DNA from: Pseudomonas caspiana | GTDB taxonomy: Bacteria; Pseudomonadota; Gammaproteobacteria; Pseudomonadales; Pseudomonadaceae | NCBI RefSeq assembly: GCF_002158995.1 | Contig: NZ_LOHF01000004.1 | Coordinates: 212,570 to 247,790 of the forward strand | Direction: 5' to 3' | Length of the DNA stretch: 35,221 bases | Shown here: piece by piece, positions 15,496-24,116 of the stretch | Layout: the number at the start of each line of letters is the position of its first letter | How positions within the stretch are numbered: position 1 is the first letter of the stretch | The notes under the pieces: model-generated | The model's input: only the letters and a program-made list of their open reading frames with translations | What the model was told of the DNA's origin: nothing | The model's database searches: none | Translations under genes and position numbers: made by a program

Positions 15496-16098
15496 TCAGT
15501 CCTCGGTTTTTGTCGGGGGCGTTGTAGAAGCAGGGTCATGCATGTGCTTGGCAAGGTACAGGCCCTGAGCGACCAGGAACACCAGGGTCATGCCCAGGCT
15601 GCCGAATACTTTGAAATCCACCCAGAATTCCTGATAAGTGAAGGCCACATAAAGGTTGGCCGCACCGCAGAACAGGAAGAAGATGATCCAGGCGATGTTC
15701 AGTTTGGTCCAGATTGCCTTCGGCAGGCTTAGCGCGTGCCCCATGATGCGTTGAATCAGCGGGCGGTCGCCAATGAAGTGACTACCGGCAAACGCCAGCG
15801 CGAACAGCCAGTTCACTACCGGAGCCTTCCATTTAAGGAAGGTTTCACTATGGAAGGCCAGGGTCAGGCTACCGAACACCAGACAGGCAACCAGCGTCAG
15901 CCACTGGCTTTTTTCCAGCTTGCCCTGCTTGAAGAACAGAATGCCGTAGACCACCACTGAACTGACGATCAGCATGGCGGTCGCACTGAAAATGCCCCCC
16001 AGCGTGTAGCTGTGGCCGAGGATTTCCACGGCACGAGGCTCTATTTTGTAGACGATGAAAAACAGTAACAGCGGGATGAAGTCGATGAATTGTTTCAC
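15496..16098 (-). CDS. yciB: Intracellular septation protein A (YciB/IspZ)
   Basis: The 200-residue inner membrane protein begins [25 protein letters not shown], the classic YciB N-terminus. It has about five to six membrane segments, and includes the hallmark [22 protein letters not shown]. It ends with [28 protein letters not shown] and a short polar tail. YciB takes part in cell envelope synthesis and division in enterobacteria. The GTG at 16096-16098 is chosen because it gives the family start; an upstream ATG at 16137 would add 13 unmatched residues. It is divergent from rnm with a very short gap. Confidence 0.93.
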   Translation of the reverse strand: MKQFIDFIPLLLFFIVYKIEPRAVEILGHSYTLGGIFSATAMLIVSSVVVYGILFFKQGKLEKSQWLTLVACLVFGSLTLAFHSETFLKWKAPVVNWLFALAFAGSHFIGDRPLIQRIMGHALSLPKAIWTKLNIAWIIFFLFCGAANLYVAFTYQEFWVDFKVFGSLGMTLVFLVAQGLYLAKHMHDPASTTPPTKTED

Positions 16099-16164
16099 AA
16101 TGGCAGCCAGAAGCAGGATGTGGCGGCATAATAACAAACATCAATGACAGCGAAAGCGCTACCT

Positions 16165-17028
16165 ATGAATGTTGACCTGCACTGCCACAGCACCGCCTCC
16201 GATGGCGCTCTTGCGCCTACGGCCCTGGTTGCCCGTGCTTATGAAAACGGCGTGCGCGTCCTTTCCCTGACTGACCACGACACTCTTGAAGGCCTCGAAG
16301 AGGCCCGTGCTGCGGCGCTTTCACTGGGTATGCAACTGGTTAACGGGGTCGAGCTTTCGTGCACCTGGGGTGGTGCGACCATCCATATTCTGGGCTACGG
16401 CTTTGATATGGATGCCCCGGCGCTGCTTGCTGCAATCGCCCGTTTACACGATGGACGCTGGTTGCGTGCAGAGGAAATCAGTCGCAAATTGGCGATCAAA
16501 GGTATGCCTGGGGCGCTGGAAGGCGCTCGGGCCATCCAGCAAGAGCTCGGCGACAGCGGTAATGCGCCGGCTCGTCCGCACTTCGCGGACTTCATGGTAC
16601 GTGCCGGGTTCGTCAAGGATCGCGCCGAGGCTTTCCGTAAATGGCTGGGCGCTGGCAAGCTGGGCGATGTGAAACAACATTGGCCTACGCTGGAAGAAAC
16701 GGTCGGCACCTTGCGGGAATCGGGGGCCTGGGTCAGTCTTGCGCACCCCACGCATTATGATTTCACCCGTAGTAAACGTCGTAAGCTGGTCGCTGCCTTC
16801 ATTGAGGCGGGTGGCCATGCGATTGAGGTAGTGAATGGCCTGCAACCTGCCGAGCAGGTTGGAACCCTGGCCATTCTGGCGCGTGAATTCGGCCTGCTGG
16901 TGACCGCTGGCAGTGATTTCCATGCCCCTGGTGGCTGGTCCGAGATTGGCATCTATCGTCCGGTGCCTGAGGATCTGCCGCCACTTTGGTCTCGGTTCAA
17001 ACATGATCAGCCAACTGCTGCCTTCTGA
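16165..17028 (+). CDS. rnm: PHP-domain 5'-3' exoribonuclease RNase AM (YciV)
   Basis: The protein is a PHP-fold metal-dependent phosphoesterase; E. coli YciV (RNase AM) matures 5' ends of ribosomal RNAs and degrades 3',5'-bisphosphonucleotides. Metal ligands are visible in order: DLHCHSTASDG (residues 4-14), LTDHDT (about 34-39), NGVELSC (about 60-66), ARPHF, AHPTHYD (about 192-198) and GSDFHAPGG (about 250-258). ATG 16165 gives 287 residues and the usual MNVDLHCH start. An ATG at 16144 would add seven residues and is equally possible since neither has a clear Shine-Dalgarno. It precedes yciO, as in E. coli. Confidence 0.92.
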   Translation: MNVDLHCHSTASDGALAPTALVARAYENGVRVLSLTDHDTLEGLEEARAAALSLGMQLVNGVELSCTWGGATIHILGYGFDMDAPALLAAIARLHDGRWLRAEEISRKLAIKGMPGALEGARAIQQELGDSGNAPARPHFADFMVRAGFVKDRAEAFRKWLGAGKLGDVKQHWPTLEETVGTLRESGAWVSLAHPTHYDFTRSKRRKLVAAFIEAGGHAIEVVNGLQPAEQVGTLAILAREFGLLVTAGSDFHAPGGWSEIGIYRPVPEDLPPLWSRFKHDQPTAAF

Positions 17029-17041
17029 ACAGGAAGATACC

Positions 17042-17671
17042 GTGAGTCAATTTTTCCAGGTCCACCCGGAGAACCCGCAAGCGCGCCTGATCAAACAGGC
17101 CGTGGAAATTATCAAAGCGGGCGGTTTGGTGGTCTATCCCACAGATTCGTCATATGCACTGGGCTGCCAGCTCGGCGATAAAAGTGCCATCGAGCGCATT
17201 CGCCGTCTGCGGCAACTGGACGACAAGCACAACTTCACGTTGATGTGCTGCGATCTGTCCCAACTGGGGCTGTTCGCTAAAGTCGATACCGGTGCCTTTC
17301 GGGCGCTCAAGGCTCACACGCCAGGGCCTTACACGTTCATTCTGAACGCCACCCGTGAAGTGCCGCGGCTGATTCTGCACCCCAAGCGCCGGACCATCGG
17401 CCTGCGGGTACCGAAGCATCCCATCGCTCAGGCCTTGCTGGAAGAACTGGGCGAGCCGCTGATGAGCGTCAGCCTGATCATGCCGGGCGAAAGCGTGCCG
17501 ATGAGTGATCCTTATGAAATGCGCCAGTCGCTTGAGCGTCAGGTCGATCTGATCATTGATGGCGGCATGGGGGGTATTTCCGCTTCGACAGTGATCAACC
17601 TGACCGGCGACGAGCCTGAAGTGGTCCGTGTCGGTTGCGGCGATCCTTCACCTTTTGGTGTCGAGGCTTAA
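17042..17671 (+). CDS. yciO: YciO (YrdC/Sua5-like protein)
   Basis: The 209-residue protein is a YrdC-domain protein of the YciO branch. It aligns by eye with E. coli YciO from the start (SQFFQVHPENPQARLIKQAV), through VVYPTDSSYALGCQ (about 34-47), to KRRTIGLRVPKHPIAQALL and the C-terminal STVINLTGDEPEVVRVG. YrdC/Sua5 proteins make threonylcarbamoyl-AMP for tRNA t6A; whether YciO has this activity in vivo is uncertain and a dedicated TsaC probably exists elsewhere. GTG 17042 follows AGGAAGAT. Its stop overlaps the scpA start (TAATG). Confidence 0.93.
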   Translation: MSQFFQVHPENPQARLIKQAVEIIKAGGLVVYPTDSSYALGCQLGDKSAIERIRRLRQLDDKHNFTLMCCDLSQLGLFAKVDTGAFRALKAHTPGPYTFILNATREVPRLILHPKRRTIGLRVPKHPIAQALLEELGEPLMSVSLIMPGESVPMSDPYEMRQSLERQVDLIIDGGMGGISASTVINLTGDEPEVVRVGCGDPSPFGVEA

Positions 17672-18489
17672 TGACTACGGTAGCAGCCGTCGACAGTCAG
17701 GCCGACGCTCAGCAGGAACTGCCATTCGCCATGGTCTACGGCCAGGCGGTCACGCAGATGCCGATGGACCTTTACATTCCGCCGGATGCGCTGGAAGTCT
17801 TTCTCGAGGCATTCGAAGGGCCGCTGGACTTGCTGCTCTACCTGATCCGCAAGCAGAACATCGACATCCTTGATATCCCGGTGGCAGAAATCACCAAGCA
17901 GTACATGGGCTACGTCGAGCTGATGAAGACGGTGCGCCTGGAACTGGCTGCCGAATATCTGGTGATGGCCGCGATGCTGGCCGAGATCAAGTCGCGCATG
18001 CTGCTGCCACGCTCTGCGGAGGCCGAGCAGGAGGAAGACGACCCGCGTGCCGAGTTGATCCGTCGTCTGCAGGAATACGAGCGCTTCAAGGTGGCCGCCG
18101 AAGGTATCGACCAGTTGAGCCGTGTCGGGCGTGACGTGATCGTTCCCAAACTGGATGCGCCAGAAGCCCGGGCCCGCAAGTTGTTGCCCGAAGTCAGCCT
18201 CGAAGAATTGTTGATGTCCATGGCTGAGGTATTGCGCCGTGGCGACATGTTTGAAAGCCACCAGATCAGCCGCGAAGCCCTGTCCACCCGTGAGCGCATG
18301 AGTGATGTGCTGGAACGACTCAAAGGCGGCGGCTTTGTGCCGTTTGCCGAGCTGTTTACTGCCGAAGAGGGGCGCCTTGGTGTCGTCGTGACTTTTATGG
18401 CCGTTCTTGAGCTGGTCAAGGAGTCGCTGGTGGAGTTGGTACAGAACGAACCGTTCGCGGTCATCCATGTGCGGGCGCGAGCCGAATAA
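17671..18489 (+). CDS. scpA: Segregation and condensation protein A
   Basis: ScpA is the kleisin that bridges SMC heads and binds ScpB. The family core is plain: VFLEAFEGPLDLLLYLIRKQNIDILDIPVAEITKQY (about 33-68), then AAEYLVMAAMLAEIKSRMLLP (about 91-111), and a C-terminal winged-helix part with TFMAVLELVKESLVELVQ. The N-terminal ~30 residues are an extension with no recognisable motif. The start ATG 17671 overlaps the yciO stop codon, and an in-frame ATG at 17731 is an alternative. A classical SMC gene is not in the window. It is followed 10 bp later by scpB. Confidence 0.95.
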   Translation: MTTVAAVDSQADAQQELPFAMVYGQAVTQMPMDLYIPPDALEVFLEAFEGPLDLLLYLIRKQNIDILDIPVAEITKQYMGYVELMKTVRLELAAEYLVMAAMLAEIKSRMLLPRSAEAEQEEDDPRAELIRRLQEYERFKVAAEGIDQLSRVGRDVIVPKLDAPEARARKLLPEVSLEELLMSMAEVLRRGDMFESHQISREALSTRERMSDVLERLKGGGFVPFAELFTAEEGRLGVVVTFMAVLELVKESLVELVQNEPFAVIHVRARAE

Positions 18490-18499
18490 GAGCTGATCA

Positions 18500-19267
18500 A
18501 TGAATCTTAACGAACCCCGCGAGCTGGCTCCGCTGCTCGAAGCTTTTCTGTTGGCCTCGGGTAAGCCGCAATCGCTGGAACGCCTTTACGAATTGTTCGA
18601 AGAGGGCGAGCGCCCGGAGCCTCCGGTGTTCAAGAAAGCCCTGCAATTGCTGGGCAAGTCCTGCGAGGGCAGGGCTTTCGAACTCAAGGAGGTGGCGTCC
18701 GGTTATCGCCTGCAGATTCGCGAAAAGTTTTCCCCGTGGGTCGGCCGTCTTTGGGAAGAGCGCCCGCAGCGTTATTCCCGGGCCATGCTGGAAACCATGG
18801 CGCTGATTGCCTATCGCCAGCCGATTACCCGGGGTGAAATCGAGGATGTGCGCGGCGTGGCGGTTAACAGCCATATCGTGAAGACCCTGCTGGAGCGCGA
18901 GTGGATCAGGGTAGTGGGCTATCGGGAAGTGCCAGGCAAGCCCGCGATGTTCGCCACTACCAAGGTGTTTCTCGATCACTTCAACCTGAAAAACCTCGAC
19001 GACCTGCCGCCGCTGGCTGATCTGCGTGAACTGGAGCCGGACCCGGTGATGGATTTCGAAGACGCCCCGGTGCCTGCGCACTTGCAAGCCTTGGCTGACG
19101 CCAGCGCCGATCCTGACGCCGAGCCAGAGCCGCCAAGAGACGAAACCAGCTTCCGCAGCTTATTGGTCGAACTCGACTCGATGGAGCAGGGTCTGAAGAT
19201 CGACTTTGATGATTTGCTGCCGGATGAGGCGGATAAAAAGCCAGAAGACGATACCGATCCCCTGTAG
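18500..19267 (+). CDS. scpB: Segregation and condensation protein B
   Basis: ScpB is a tandem winged-helix protein that dimerises and binds the ScpA linker. The 255-residue product has PLLEAFLLASGKPQSLERLYELF at the N-terminus and the family block SRAMLETMALIAYRQPITRGEIEDVRGVAVNSHIVKTLLEREWI (about 92-138). RPAMFATTKVFLDHF-like sequence follows, here GKPAMFATTKVFLDHFNLKNLDDLPPL. The acidic C-terminal tail (about 190-255) is typical of pseudomonads. It follows scpA closely and is expected to be co-translated. The stop codon lies inside a REP-type sequence. Confidence 0.95.
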   Translation: MNLNEPRELAPLLEAFLLASGKPQSLERLYELFEEGERPEPPVFKKALQLLGKSCEGRAFELKEVASGYRLQIREKFSPWVGRLWEERPQRYSRAMLETMALIAYRQPITRGEIEDVRGVAVNSHIVKTLLEREWIRVVGYREVPGKPAMFATTKVFLDHFNLKNLDDLPPLADLRELEPDPVMDFEDAPVPAHLQALADASADPDAEPEPPRDETSFRSLLVELDSMEQGLKIDFDDLLPDEADKKPEDDTDPL

Positions 19268-19316
19268 GAGCTGCCGAAGGCTGCGAAGCAGTGCGTCAGA
19301 CAGGCTGCTTCTACAG
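19263..19316 (+). repeat. REP-like element overlapping the scpB stop
   Basis: The sequence starting TGTAGGAGCTGCCGAAGGCT at 19263 and ending CTTCTACAGG near 19317 forms an imperfect inverted repeat. It is the same repeat family as 28314-28386. The scpB stop codon TAG (19265-19267) is part of the repeat. Confidence 0.65.
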
Positions 19317-19350
19317 GTCAAATAGCGTTCATTCATGCAGGGCACCACTC

Positions 19351-19542
19351 ATGAGCGACACCAAGAATCCCTGCATCAGCCTCTGCAAGTTCGACGCCGA
19401 CATCTGCATCGGCTGTGGCCGCAGCAAGAAGGAAATCAAGGGCTGGAAGAAGATGGACAAGGGCGAGCGCCGTGACGTGCTTAAAGAAGCTGCCGTGCGC
19501 ATGAAGGGGTTCAAGAGTGCCGGTCGGCGGAAAAAGAAGTAA
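19351..19542 (+). CDS. DUF1289 small cysteine-rich protein
   Basis: The 63-residue protein has the DUF1289 pattern NPCISLCKFDADICIGCGRSKKEI, with four closely spaced cysteines (C8, C12, C19, C22), followed by WKKMDKGERRDVL. It ends in a basic KSAGRRKKK tail. The cysteines suggest an iron-sulfur or zinc site, but no function is established. It is in the same direction as scpB and rluB. ATG 19351 gives the family start; the longer open frame from 19291 runs through the repeat. No strong Shine-Dalgarno is seen. Confidence 0.85.
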   Translation: MSDTKNPCISLCKFDADICIGCGRSKKEIKGWKKMDKGERRDVLKEAAVRMKGFKSAGRRKKK

Positions 19543-19739
19543 GGCGCAAATTTTCGACTAGCCTCTGATGCGCAATGCGTTGTGTGAGCGTATCATTCGC
19601 GACCTTTTGGCGATTCTGCTCGTGACGAGTTTAGCGCCAGAAGTTTTTCAGTATTACGCCTCGTGGCTATCCACAGCCCAGGCAGCAGGTTGCGTCGGTC
19701 CTCGACGTCCCCTGAATCGACACACCGGGAGGTGCCCAG

Positions 19740-20996
19740 ATGAGTGAACAAGACAAGCAGGACAGCCAGGAAATCGGACCCGCAGGCGAAAAGCTGCAGA
19801 AGGTTCTGGCACGTATTGGCGTAGGCTCGCGTCGCGACGTTGAAGCCTGGATCAGCCAGGGCCGAATCAAGGTCAATGGCAAGGACGCGACCCTTGGTCA
19901 ACGCGTCGATCTGCACGATGCGATCACCGTTGACGGCCGCGTCATCAAACGCGAAGAGGCCGCCGAGACTGTGCGCCGGGTGATCATGTACAACAAACCG
20001 GACGGTGAAATCTGTACCCGTGACGACCCTGAAGGTCGCCCGACGGTATTCGATCGCCTGCCGCGTCCAAAAGAAGGCCGCTGGGTCAACATCGGTCGTC
20101 TGGACATCAACACCACCGGTTTGCTGATGTTCACCACCGATGGTGAGCTTGCCAACCGTTTGATGCACCCGTCCTTTGAAATGGACCGCGAATACGCTGT
20201 GCGTGTGCGTGGCGAAGTGGACGACGACATGATCGCGCGGCTCAAGGCAGGCGTTGTTCTTGAAGACGGCCCGGCTCGTTTCACCGACATCCAGCAAGCG
20301 CCGGGCGGTGAAGGCTTCAACCACTGGTATCACTGCGTGGTGATGGAAGGTCGTAACCGTGAAGTGCGTCGTCTCTGGGAATCCCAAGGGCTGGTGGTCA
20401 GCCGTCTGAAGCGCGTGCGTTACGGGCCGGTGTTCCTCAACTCCGACCTGCCGATGGGCCGCTGGCGCGAAATGAGCCAGTACGAGGTGGACATCCTCAG
20501 CGCTGAAGTGGGCCTGACGCCTGTGGCTCAGCCGCAGATGAACGCCAAGACCAAGGACAAGATGGAGCGCTTGCAGCGTCAGTCGTCTCGTCCGCTGGGT
20601 AAAAGCGAGCGTGTGCGCACCCTGCGTCCAGCCAAGGATGGGGCTCCGACTGGCGAGCGTGCTCCACGTCAGCCACAAGTGGCCGGCAGTGATCGCGATC
20701 GTGCCCAGCGTCCAGCTGCACCACGTTCGGATTCCAATCGTGGTCAGCGTAACGACCCTAACAAGTCGTCGCCGCGCACGCCGCGTCCAGCCAATGGGCG
20801 CAGTGACACGCGCAGTGACAACAGCCGTGGCACGCCAGTGGCTGAGCGTCCAGGCGACATGAACAAGCGTCCGGCCAAGCCGTCGCCGAAACGTCCAGGC
20901 ATCACCCTGGTCGATGACGCGCCGTCCGGCAAGCGCCGTGGCCCGGCATCGGGTTCGGGCCAGCGTCCGGGCTTCGGTCGTCGCAAGCCGCAATAA
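19740..20996 (+). CDS. rluB: 23S rRNA pseudouridine 2605 synthase RluB
   Basis: RluB makes pseudouridine at position 2605 (E. coli numbering) of 23S rRNA. An S4 RNA-binding domain (about 18-80, KLQKVLARIGVGSRRDVEAWI) precedes the RsuA-type catalytic domain. D122 in GRLDINTTGLLMFT is the predicted nucleophile. The RNREVRRLWESQGLVVSRLKRVRYG segment (about 204-228) is highly conserved. The tail from about 265 to 418 is a low-complexity basic region (Arg, Pro, Asp, Ser rich), probably disordered and RNA-binding, and is longer than in E. coli. The start follows GGGAGGTG. A strong terminator lies 20 bp after the stop. Confidence 0.95.
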   Translation: MSEQDKQDSQEIGPAGEKLQKVLARIGVGSRRDVEAWISQGRIKVNGKDATLGQRVDLHDAITVDGRVIKREEAAETVRRVIMYNKPDGEICTRDDPEGRPTVFDRLPRPKEGRWVNIGRLDINTTGLLMFTTDGELANRLMHPSFEMDREYAVRVRGEVDDDMIARLKAGVVLEDGPARFTDIQQAPGGEGFNHWYHCVVMEGRNREVRRLWESQGLVVSRLKRVRYGPVFLNSDLPMGRWREMSQYEVDILSAEVGLTPVAQPQMNAKTKDKMERLQRQSSRPLGKSERVRTLRPAKDGAPTGERAPRQPQVAGSDRDRAQRPAAPRSDSNRGQRNDPNKSSPRTPRPANGRSDTRSDNSRGTPVAERPGDMNKRPAKPSPKRPGITLVDDAPSGKRRGPASGSGQRPGFGRRKPQ

Positions 20997-21014
20997 GCGT
21001 CAGCAGTCAGAAGA

Positions 21015-21044
21015 AACGCCCCTCGTAAGACGGGCGTTTTTTTT
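21015..21044 (+). terminator. Intrinsic terminator of rluB
   Basis: AACGCCC (21015-21021) pairs with GGGCGTT (21032-21038) around a 10-nt loop and is followed by an unbroken run of eight Ts (21037-21044). This is a textbook rho-independent terminator for the rluB transcript. Confidence 0.9.
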
Positions 21045-21070
21045 CGGCCCCCGCTTAAGACCTTGTGACA

Positions 21071-21105
21071 CTTGAATCCGACTTCTCTACCTGACTGAGC
21101 TAAGC
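21071..21105 (-). pseudogene. Decayed tRNA-like fragment
   Basis: On the minus strand 21081-21103 reads TAGCTCAGTCAGGTAGAGAAGT, a very good tRNA D-arm. It is followed directly by GGATTCAAG (21071-21079), which looks like a T-loop. The anticodon arm and a pairing acceptor stem are missing. It appears to be a tRNA remnant with an internal deletion. Confidence 0.4.
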
Positions 21106-21143
21106 CGTAAGAGGACTTTCGACGTTATCGGGATGAGCTTCTT

Positions 21144-23360
21144 ATGCGCACAGGGATGTTCGCGCTGGCCTTGGGGTTGTTGGCGTTACGCTTTTTACCC
21201 GCATTGCCGCCGTTGTGGTTGTTGCTGTGCATGCCGGTGTTGGCCTTGATGTTGTTGCCGTTTCGCACCTATCCCGTGGCTTTCTTTTTATTTGGATTCA
21301 CCTGGGCGTGTGTGTCGGCGGAAAGGGCACTGGATGATCGTCTTTCGCCGCGGCTGGACGGCCAGACAGTTTGGTTGCAAGGCAAGGTCGTCGGTTTGCC
21401 GGCAGTCGCTGAAGGCGTAGTGCGTTTTGAGCTGGAAGATGTTCAATCTCGGCGCTTTCTATTGCCGGAGCGCATGCGGGTAGCCTGGTATGGCGGCCCT
21501 GAAATACGCAGCGGCGAGCGCTGGCGTCTGGCGGTCAAGCTCAAGCGTCCGGGCGGGCTGGCCAATCCATATGCCTTCGATTACGAAGCCTGGCTACTGG
21601 CTCAGCGTATCGGCGCTACGGGCACCGTTGCTGATGGACAGTTGCTGGCGTCTGCCACGTCTGGCTGGCGAGATGTCATACGCCAGCGTCTATTGGCGGT
21701 TGATGCACAAGGTCGAGAAGGCGCTCTGGCTGCGCTGGTTCTGGGTGACGGTTCGGGGTTAAGCACGGTCGACTGGCAGATCCTGCAAGACACCGGCACC
21801 GTGCACCTTCTGGTTATTTCCGGGCAGCACGTAGGCTTGTTGGCGGGTGTGATGTACGCGCTGATCGCCGGTCTGGCACGTTGGGGGCTATGGCCACGCG
21901 TGCTGCCGTGGTTGCCATGGGCGTGCGGGCTGGCGTTCAGTGCGGCGTTGGGGTATGGCTTGCTCGCAGGCTTTGAAGTGCCGGTGCGCCGGGCGTGCGT
22001 CATGGTCGGCATGGTCTTGCTTTGGCGGTTGCGCTTTCGACATCTCGGGGTTCTCTGGCCGCTGCTGCTGTCGTTGAACGCGGTGCTGGTATTTGAGCCG
22101 TTGGCCAGTTTGCAACCGGGCTTCTGGCTGTCATTTATTGCCGTGGCGATTCTGATTCTGATATTCGGCGGGCGGCTGGGCGCCTGGAGTTGGCTACAAA
22201 GCTGGACACGCGCGCAATGGTTGATAGCCATTGGGCTGTTACCGGTGTTGCTGGCGCTGAACCTGCCCATCAGTCTGAGTGGTCCGTTAGCCAATCTTGT
22301 CGCGGTGCCGTGGGTGAGTTTTCTGATCCTGCCGCCTGCGCTGCTCGGGACCTTGCTGCTGCCTGTTCCTTATTTGGGAGAAGGGCTGTTATGGCTGGCA
22401 GGTGGTGCGCTGGAATGGTTGTTCAGGTTTCTCGGTTGGGTCGCGGGGTGGTTGCCTGCCTGGGTGCCGAGCGCCATTCCTGTCTCGGCCTGGGTGTTGA
22501 GTCTGCTGGGCGGTGTGTTGTTGTTATTGCCCAGCGGTGTGCCATTACGGGGGCTAGGTTGGCCACTTTTGCTGCTATGTGTCTTCCCGCCCTTGAAAAG
22601 CGTGCCTTACGGTCAAGTCGAAGTCCTGCAACTGGACGTCGGGCAGGGGCTGGCGATTCTCTTGCGCACCCGACATCACTCGTTGCTGTACGACGCCGGG
22701 CCGCGCTTCGGTGAATTCGACATCGGCCAGCGGGTCGTACTGCCCGCCATCCGCAAGACCGGCGCGCGTGAACTTGATCTGATGCTGATCAGCCACGCCG
22801 ACGCCGATCACGCCGGTGGTGCGCAGGCGGTCCATCAAGGCCTGCCGGTAAAGCGAGTGCTGGCGGGGGAACTGGACAGGCTGCCGCCTTTGCTGAAGGC
22901 GCAACTGTGCGTCAATGATGAGCGCTGGGAATGGGACGGTGTGGTGTTTTCCACTTGGCGCTGGAGTGACGCTCGAGAGGGGAATCAGGCCTCGTGCGTG
23001 TTGATGGTCGATGCTCAAGGTGAGCGTTTGTTGCTGACAGGGGATATTGACGCCGAGGCCGAGCAAGCCCTGATCGACAGTGGTCGGGACGTGCGCGCTG
23101 AATGGCTGCAGGCGCCACACCACGGGAGTCGTACTTCCTCTTCGAAAAGTTTTCTGCGCGCCGTGGCCCCTGACGGCGTGTTGATTTCCCGAGGGCGCAA
23201 TAATGCCTTCGGGCACCCGCATCCATTGGTTATGGCACGCTATCAATGGTTCGGCATTCCCACCTGGGACAGTGCCGAGCTGGGGGCTATCAGTCTGCAA
23301 CTCGGAACGTTCGACAAGCCGCGGTCGCAGCGGGCCGAGAGGCGATTCTGGCGTGACTGA
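21144..23360 (+). CDS. comEC: ComEC/Rec2 DNA-uptake channel protein
   Basis: ComEC forms the inner membrane channel for single-stranded DNA entry during natural transformation. The 738-residue product has an N-terminal hydrophobic segment, a DUF4131 region, and the competence domain with VLGDGSGLSTVDWQILQDTGTVHLLVISGQHVGLLAG (about 198-235). About eight to ten membrane helices follow, then a C-terminal metallo-beta-lactamase domain (about 490-735). That domain keeps the HADADHAGG metal motif (about 551-559), DAGPRFGEFD, LLLTGDIDAEAE and APHHGSRTSSS. It appears intact. It is 82 bp before the ExbB-like gene, as in other pseudomonads. No other competence gene is in the window. Confidence 0.95.
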   Translation: MRTGMFALALGLLALRFLPALPPLWLLLCMPVLALMLLPFRTYPVAFFLFGFTWACVSAERALDDRLSPRLDGQTVWLQGKVVGLPAVAEGVVRFELEDVQSRRFLLPERMRVAWYGGPEIRSGERWRLAVKLKRPGGLANPYAFDYEAWLLAQRIGATGTVADGQLLASATSGWRDVIRQRLLAVDAQGREGALAALVLGDGSGLSTVDWQILQDTGTVHLLVISGQHVGLLAGVMYALIAGLARWGLWPRVLPWLPWACGLAFSAALGYGLLAGFEVPVRRACVMVGMVLLWRLRFRHLGVLWPLLLSLNAVLVFEPLASLQPGFWLSFIAVAILILIFGGRLGAWSWLQSWTRAQWLIAIGLLPVLLALNLPISLSGPLANLVAVPWVSFLILPPALLGTLLLPVPYLGEGLLWLAGGALEWLFRFLGWVAGWLPAWVPSAIPVSAWVLSLLGGVLLLLPSGVPLRGLGWPLLLLCVFPPLKSVPYGQVEVLQLDVGQGLAILLRTRHHSLLYDAGPRFGEFDIGQRVVLPAIRKTGARELDLMLISHADADHAGGAQAVHQGLPVKRVLAGELDRLPPLLKAQLCVNDERWEWDGVVFSTWRWSDAREGNQASCVLMVDAQGERLLLTGDIDAEAEQALIDSGRDVRAEWLQAPHHGSRTSSSKSFLRAVAPDGVLISRGRNNAFGHPHPLVMARYQWFGIPTWDSAELGAISLQLGTFDKPRSQRAERRFWRD

Positions 23361-23441
23361 CGCAAGGATATCGATCGCAGGCTTCGGCGAGTCGCCGACC
23401 CTATGTTAGAGTGGCGCCAATTTTTCGAGGGAGTCGTCACT

Positions 23442-24116
23442 GTGTGGGAACTGGTCAAATCTGGCGGTTGGATGATGCTGCCGATCATTCTGAGTTCCAT
23501 TGCTGCGGTCGGCATTATCATCGAGCGCCTCTGGACCCTTCGTGCTAGCCGCATTACCCCGCCTCATCTGGTAGGACAAGTCTGGCAGTGGATTCAGGAC
23601 AAGAAACTCGACAAGGAAAAGCTCAAGCAATTGCGTGCCGATTCCCCTCTGGGTGAAATCCTTGCCGCAGGCCTGGCCAATTCACGGCATGGCCGCGAAA
23701 TCATGAAAGAGTGCATTGAAGAAGCTGCTGCCCGGGTCATTCACGATCTGGAGCGCTACCTCAGTGCTCTGGGCTCCATCGCGGCCATGGCGCCTTTGCT
23801 GGGCTTGCTGGGTACGGTGCTGGGCATGATCGACATTTTTGGTTCGTTCAATGCCACGGGTAATACGGCCAACGCCTCGGTACTGGCGGGCGGTATTTCC
23901 AAGGCGCTGATCTGCACAGCATCGGGCCTGATCGTCGCGATTCCTGCGATCTTTTTCCATCGTTATCTGCAAAGCCGGGTCGATGAACTGGTCGTCGGCA
24001 TGGAGCAGGAAGCTATCAAGCTGGTGGAAGTGGTACAGGGCGATCGCGAAGTCGACCTCAACGATCCGAAGATTGACCTCAAGTCGCAGGCTCGGGGCGA
24101 GGGTCGTAAAAAGTGA
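23442..24116 (+). CDS. exbB: ExbB/TolQ-family proton channel subunit
   Basis: The 224-residue inner membrane protein has an N-terminal TM helix in SGGWMMLPIILSSIAAVGIIIERLW (about 8-32). The conserved MAPLLGLLGTVLGMIDIFGSF segment (about 114-134) is the TM2 signature of MotA/TolQ/ExbB. TM3 follows in ISKALICTASGLIVAIPAIFFHRYL. It should form the pentameric channel with the ExbD-type gene that overlaps its stop codon. No TonB or TolA partner is encoded nearby. GTG 23442 after GAGGGAG is preferred to an ATG at 23403 because it gives the family N-terminus. The partner system is unknown. Confidence 0.9.
   Translation: MWELVKSGGWMMLPIILSSIAAVGIIIERLWTLRASRITPPHLVGQVWQWIQDKKLDKEKLKQLRADSPLGEILAAGLANSRHGREIMKECIEEAAARVIHDLERYLSALGSIAAMAPLLGLLGTVLGMIDIFGSFNATGNTANASVLAGGISKALICTASGLIVAIPAIFFHRYLQSRVDELVVGMEQEAIKLVEVVQGDREVDLNDPKIDLKSQARGEGRKK

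Noticed and set aside
17668..18468. 266-residue minus-strand frame opposite scpA
   Set aside because: Antisense to the ScpA core, with shadow-like composition.
19593..20993. 466-residue minus-strand open frame across rluB
   Set aside because: It mirrors the rluB frame, is Thr/Arg/His-rich, and starts beyond the rluB terminus with no ribosome binding site.
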